Source: Maniola hyperantus | Taxonomy: Eukaryota; Arthropoda; Insecta; Lepidoptera; Nymphalidae | Direction: 5' to 3' | Length of the DNA stretch: 64,000 nucleotides | Assembly (NCBI RefSeq): GCF_902806685.2 | Contig: NC_048536.1 | Span: 1,612,001 to 1,676,000 of the forward strand | Program-made: the position numbers and the translations under genes | Shown: positions 63,896 to 64,000 of the stretch, piece after piece | How positions within the stretch are numbered: position 1 is the stretch's first letter | Layout: each line of letters begins with the position of its first letter | Notes under the pieces: generated by a model | Seen by the model: the letters and a program-made list of their open reading frames with translations, nothing else | Databases searched by the model: none | What the model was told of the DNA's origin: nothing

Positions 63896-64000
63896 CGCGC
63901 CGGAATATGAATTCGCTCATGATCGATATAATTCATTTCTATAAAGGAGATGTTTGCAAAATATATACGCTTTCACCAAGATTTTGTACAGTTTCAAAGT

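Larger units (their letters stand above)
57592..64000. other. NFAT: repeat-filled region upstream of the first visible NFAT exon
   Basis: I looked on the minus strand for further NFAT exons and found no open stretch with matching splice phase. The content is the repeats listed above plus AT-rich DNA. Probably NFAT intron. Confidence 0.5.

Noticed and set aside
1..64000. CRISPR array, operon or prokaryotic features
   Set aside because: Direct repeats present are microsatellites or transposon units, and all real genes are spliced; nothing prokaryotic was seen.

Overview
The window looks like nuclear DNA of a moth or butterfly (Lepidoptera). The reasons are spliced eukaryotic genes with GT-AG introns, AT-rich non-coding DNA, and a dense load of repeat types typical of lepidopteran genomes: tRNA-derived SINEs, short Helitrons ending in a hairpin plus CTAGT, RTE- and Jockey/CR1-like LINE tails, and many MITEs. 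I assign the order from repeat style and protein similarity recalled from knowledge; no search was run.

Three host genes and one transposon gene are visible. (1) Plus strand, 743-9648: the last seven exons of a BTB-BACK-PHR type protein. The first exon, 743-854, is short and was found by splice phase; the start of the gene lies left of the window. (2) Plus strand, 13547-19673: a complete seven-exon gene for PREB/Sec12, the ER-membrane WD40 exchange factor for Sar1 (426 aa). (3) Plus strand, 21888-26332: a complete pogo-like DNA transposon with terminal inverted repeats and a two-exon, 862-aa psq-HTH plus DDE transposase. (4) Minus strand, 57591 down to 33506: eleven exons of a single-copy NFAT of the NFAT5/TonEBP type, with a full Rel homology region; its 5' end is not found in the window.

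PREB and NFAT face each other tail to tail, with the pogo element between them. The 26.9-33.5 kb stretch is AT-rich and unusually poor in repeats, so it may be a long NFAT 3' UTR or 3' flank. The remaining DNA is mostly introns and spacers packed with mobile elements, many nested in each other or lying within a few tens of bases of splice sites.

The most interesting points are: a transposase intron whose retention would yield a DNA-binding-domain-only protein; reiterated subterminal motifs in that transposon; a ~650-bp inverted repeat pair that brackets one NFAT exon; a strong cryptic 5' splice site 26 bases before the apparent NFAT stop; LINE insertions that abut two BTB-gene acceptors; and several MITE families with readable target-site duplications. 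Each host gene was assembled by hand from exon ends and codon phase, and all junctions listed agree in phase.
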